DNA from: Collinsella sp.
GTDB taxonomy: Bacteria > Actinomycetota > Coriobacteriia > Coriobacteriales > Coriobacteriaceae
Reading direction: 5' to 3'
Assembly: GCA_022728415.1 (NCBI GenBank)
Contig: JAIJJM010000138.1
Span: forward strand, 1 to 6,162
Length of the DNA stretch: 6,162 bases
Shown: one piece after another, positions 5,279-6,162 of the stretch
How positions within the stretch are numbered: the first letter of the stretch is position 1
Layout: every line of letters begins with the position of its first letter
Translations under genes and position numbers: made by a program
The notes under the pieces: generated by a model
What the model saw: the letters and a program-made list of their open reading frames with translations, nothing else
Databases searched by the model: none
Told to the model about the DNA's origin: nothing

Positions 5279-5284
5279 ATTGTA
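5279..5284 (-). promoter_or_regulatory. Candidate -10 box for the HPr gene
   Basis: TACAAT on the minus strand (5 of 6 matches to TATAAT) lies 54 nt upstream of the HPr start, between the aspS terminator and the gene. No good -35 is visible. It sits inside an imperfect inverted repeat, GGTAGC/GTTACC (5272-5291). Confidence 0.3.
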
Positions 5285-5311
5285 CGTTACCGGCGCGCAC
5301 CCCCGTCCCAC

Positions 5312-5346
5312 AAAAAACGAGGGAAGGCGCGCGTCCTTCCCTCGTT
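5312..5346 (-). terminator. Intrinsic terminator after aspS
   Basis: AACGAGGGAAGG (5316-5327) and CCTTCCCTCGTT (5335-5346) form a perfect 12-bp stem with a 7-nt loop. On the minus strand a run of six T follows. It lies 24 nt past the aspS stop codon. Confidence 0.95.
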
Positions 5347-5370
5347 GCGGGCAATATGTAAGCTGTTCGT

Positions 5371-6162
5371 CTACATCAGGCGCAGGCTGACGTCCTTGAG
5401 TTGGGCGCCACTAACGGCACTCGGGGCGCCCGACATGAGGTCGGAGCCGCTGGCCGTCTTGGGGAACGCCATGACGTCGCGGATGGAATCGGAGCCGGTA
5501 AGCAGCATGCACACGCGGTCCAGGCCCAGAGCAAAGCCGCCCATCGGGGGCGCACCAAACTTGAGCGCCTCCATGAGGAAGCCGAACTGCAACTCGGCGC
5601 GCTCCTCGGTAAAGCCCAGGAGCTTGAGCATGGACATCTGCATCTCGGCGTTGTGGATACGCATACCGCCGCCGCCGGCCTCAAAGCCGTCCATGACAAA
5701 GTCGTAGGTGCACGAACCGGCTGCCAGCGGGTCGGCCTCGATCTTGGCGATTTCGGTCTCGGTCGGCAGGGTAAAGGGCTGATGCTCGGCAGCGTAAGCC
5801 TTGCGGTCCTCATCCCAGTGGAACAGCGGGAAGTTGACGACCCACAGGAAGTCGTGGCCCTCGCGCTTGATCTCGAGCGCATTGGCCATGTGCGAACGCA
5901 TACCGCCCAGGATCTCGTCGGAGAGCAGGCGCGGACCGGCGGCGAACATCACAAGGTCGCCGGGCTCGACGTCCATGCGCTCGCGCAGAGCGGCCATCTC
6001 CTCGTCCGAGAAGAACTTGACGATGGGGCTGTTAATGGAGCCGTCCTCGCGGAAAGCGATCCAAGCCAGGCCCTTGGCGCCAAACGTGGAGGCCACGCCG
6101 GCGAGCTTATCGATCTTGGCGCGTGCCCAGGCACCGGCGCCCTTGGCGTTGATGGCCTTGAC
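5371..6162 (-). CDS. aspS: Aspartyl-tRNA synthetase, C-terminal part
   Basis: The last 263 residues of a class II aspartyl-tRNA synthetase, which charges tRNA-Asp. The reading frame is open to the window edge, so the N-terminal anticodon-binding domain and motifs 1 and 2 lie outside. The visible part begins in the bacterial GAD insertion domain ([13 protein letters not shown], then [10 protein letters not shown]). It then returns to the catalytic core with [10 protein letters not shown], the HQPFT loop, [36 protein letters not shown], and motif 3 [13 protein letters not shown] with its ATP-binding Arg. It ends with [22 protein letters not shown]. The loop normally reads HHPFT, and the second His is Gln here. 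A strong terminator follows, so aspS ends its transcription unit. Confidence 0.96.
   Translation of the reverse strand, partial: VKAINAKGAGAWARAKIDKLAGVASTFGAKGLAWIAFREDGSINSPIVKFFSDEEMAALRERMDVEPGDLVMFAAGPRLLSDEILGGMRSHMANALEIKREGHDFLWVVNFPLFHWDEDRKAYAAEHQPFTLPTETEIAKIEADPLAAGSCTYDFVMDGFEAGGGGMRIHNAEMQMSMLKLLGFTEERAELQFGFLMEALKFGAPPMGGFALGLDRVCMLLTGSDSIRDVMAFPKTASGSDLMSGAPSAVSGAQLKDVSLRLM

Noticed and set aside
5225..5311. N-terminal extension of HPr from an upstream ATG
   Set aside because: The ATG at 5224 has an excellent ribosome binding site and places the active His at 15, so the 29 extra residues are not needed.
4871..5707. Plus-strand open frame of 278 codons across the HPr gene and the aspS end
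   Set aside because: It runs through two strong minus-strand terminators and two well-identified genes, and the protein looks random.

Overview
The window looks like chromosome of a GC-rich Gram-positive bacterium. The protein set, the codon use and the style of the short intergenic repeats fit the Coriobacteriia, most likely a Collinsella-type gut actinobacterium. That assignment is an inference from pattern memory, not from a search. Every gene I can support lies on the minus strand, so transcription runs from right to left.

From right to left the layout is as follows. The 3' part of aspS (aspartyl-tRNA synthetase, cut by the window edge) ends in a strong intrinsic terminator. A short gene for the phosphocarrier HPr follows, with its own terminator. 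Next comes a ferrous iron uptake cluster: two small, dissimilar FeoA proteins, then the large GTPase and permease FeoB (775 aa), then a terminator. A 66-aa one-helix Cys-rich protein of the FeoB-associated type comes next, with its own ribosome binding site and terminator. The last gene is a LacI/GalR-family regulator. Left of it are two tandem palindromic elements and, at the very edge, a perfect 18-bp LacI-type operator that probably serves a gene outside the window.

The feo genes form one functional unit. FeoB moves Fe(II) across the membrane, the FeoA proteins are probable cytoplasmic SH3-like partners, and the Cys-rich peptide is a probable membrane accessory. The spaces upstream of feoA, feoB and the Cys-rich gene carry inverted repeats with AAGTTA half-sites and a 14-mer shared by feoB and the Cys-rich gene. 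These look like control elements of an iron regulon.

The observations most worth a second look are an HPr with Asp at the position of the regulatory Ser46 (a natural phosphomimetic), the shared 14-mer, the feo inverted repeats, and the palindromic repeats next to lacI. I found no undescribed multi-gene system; apart from these points the window is core and housekeeping sequence.
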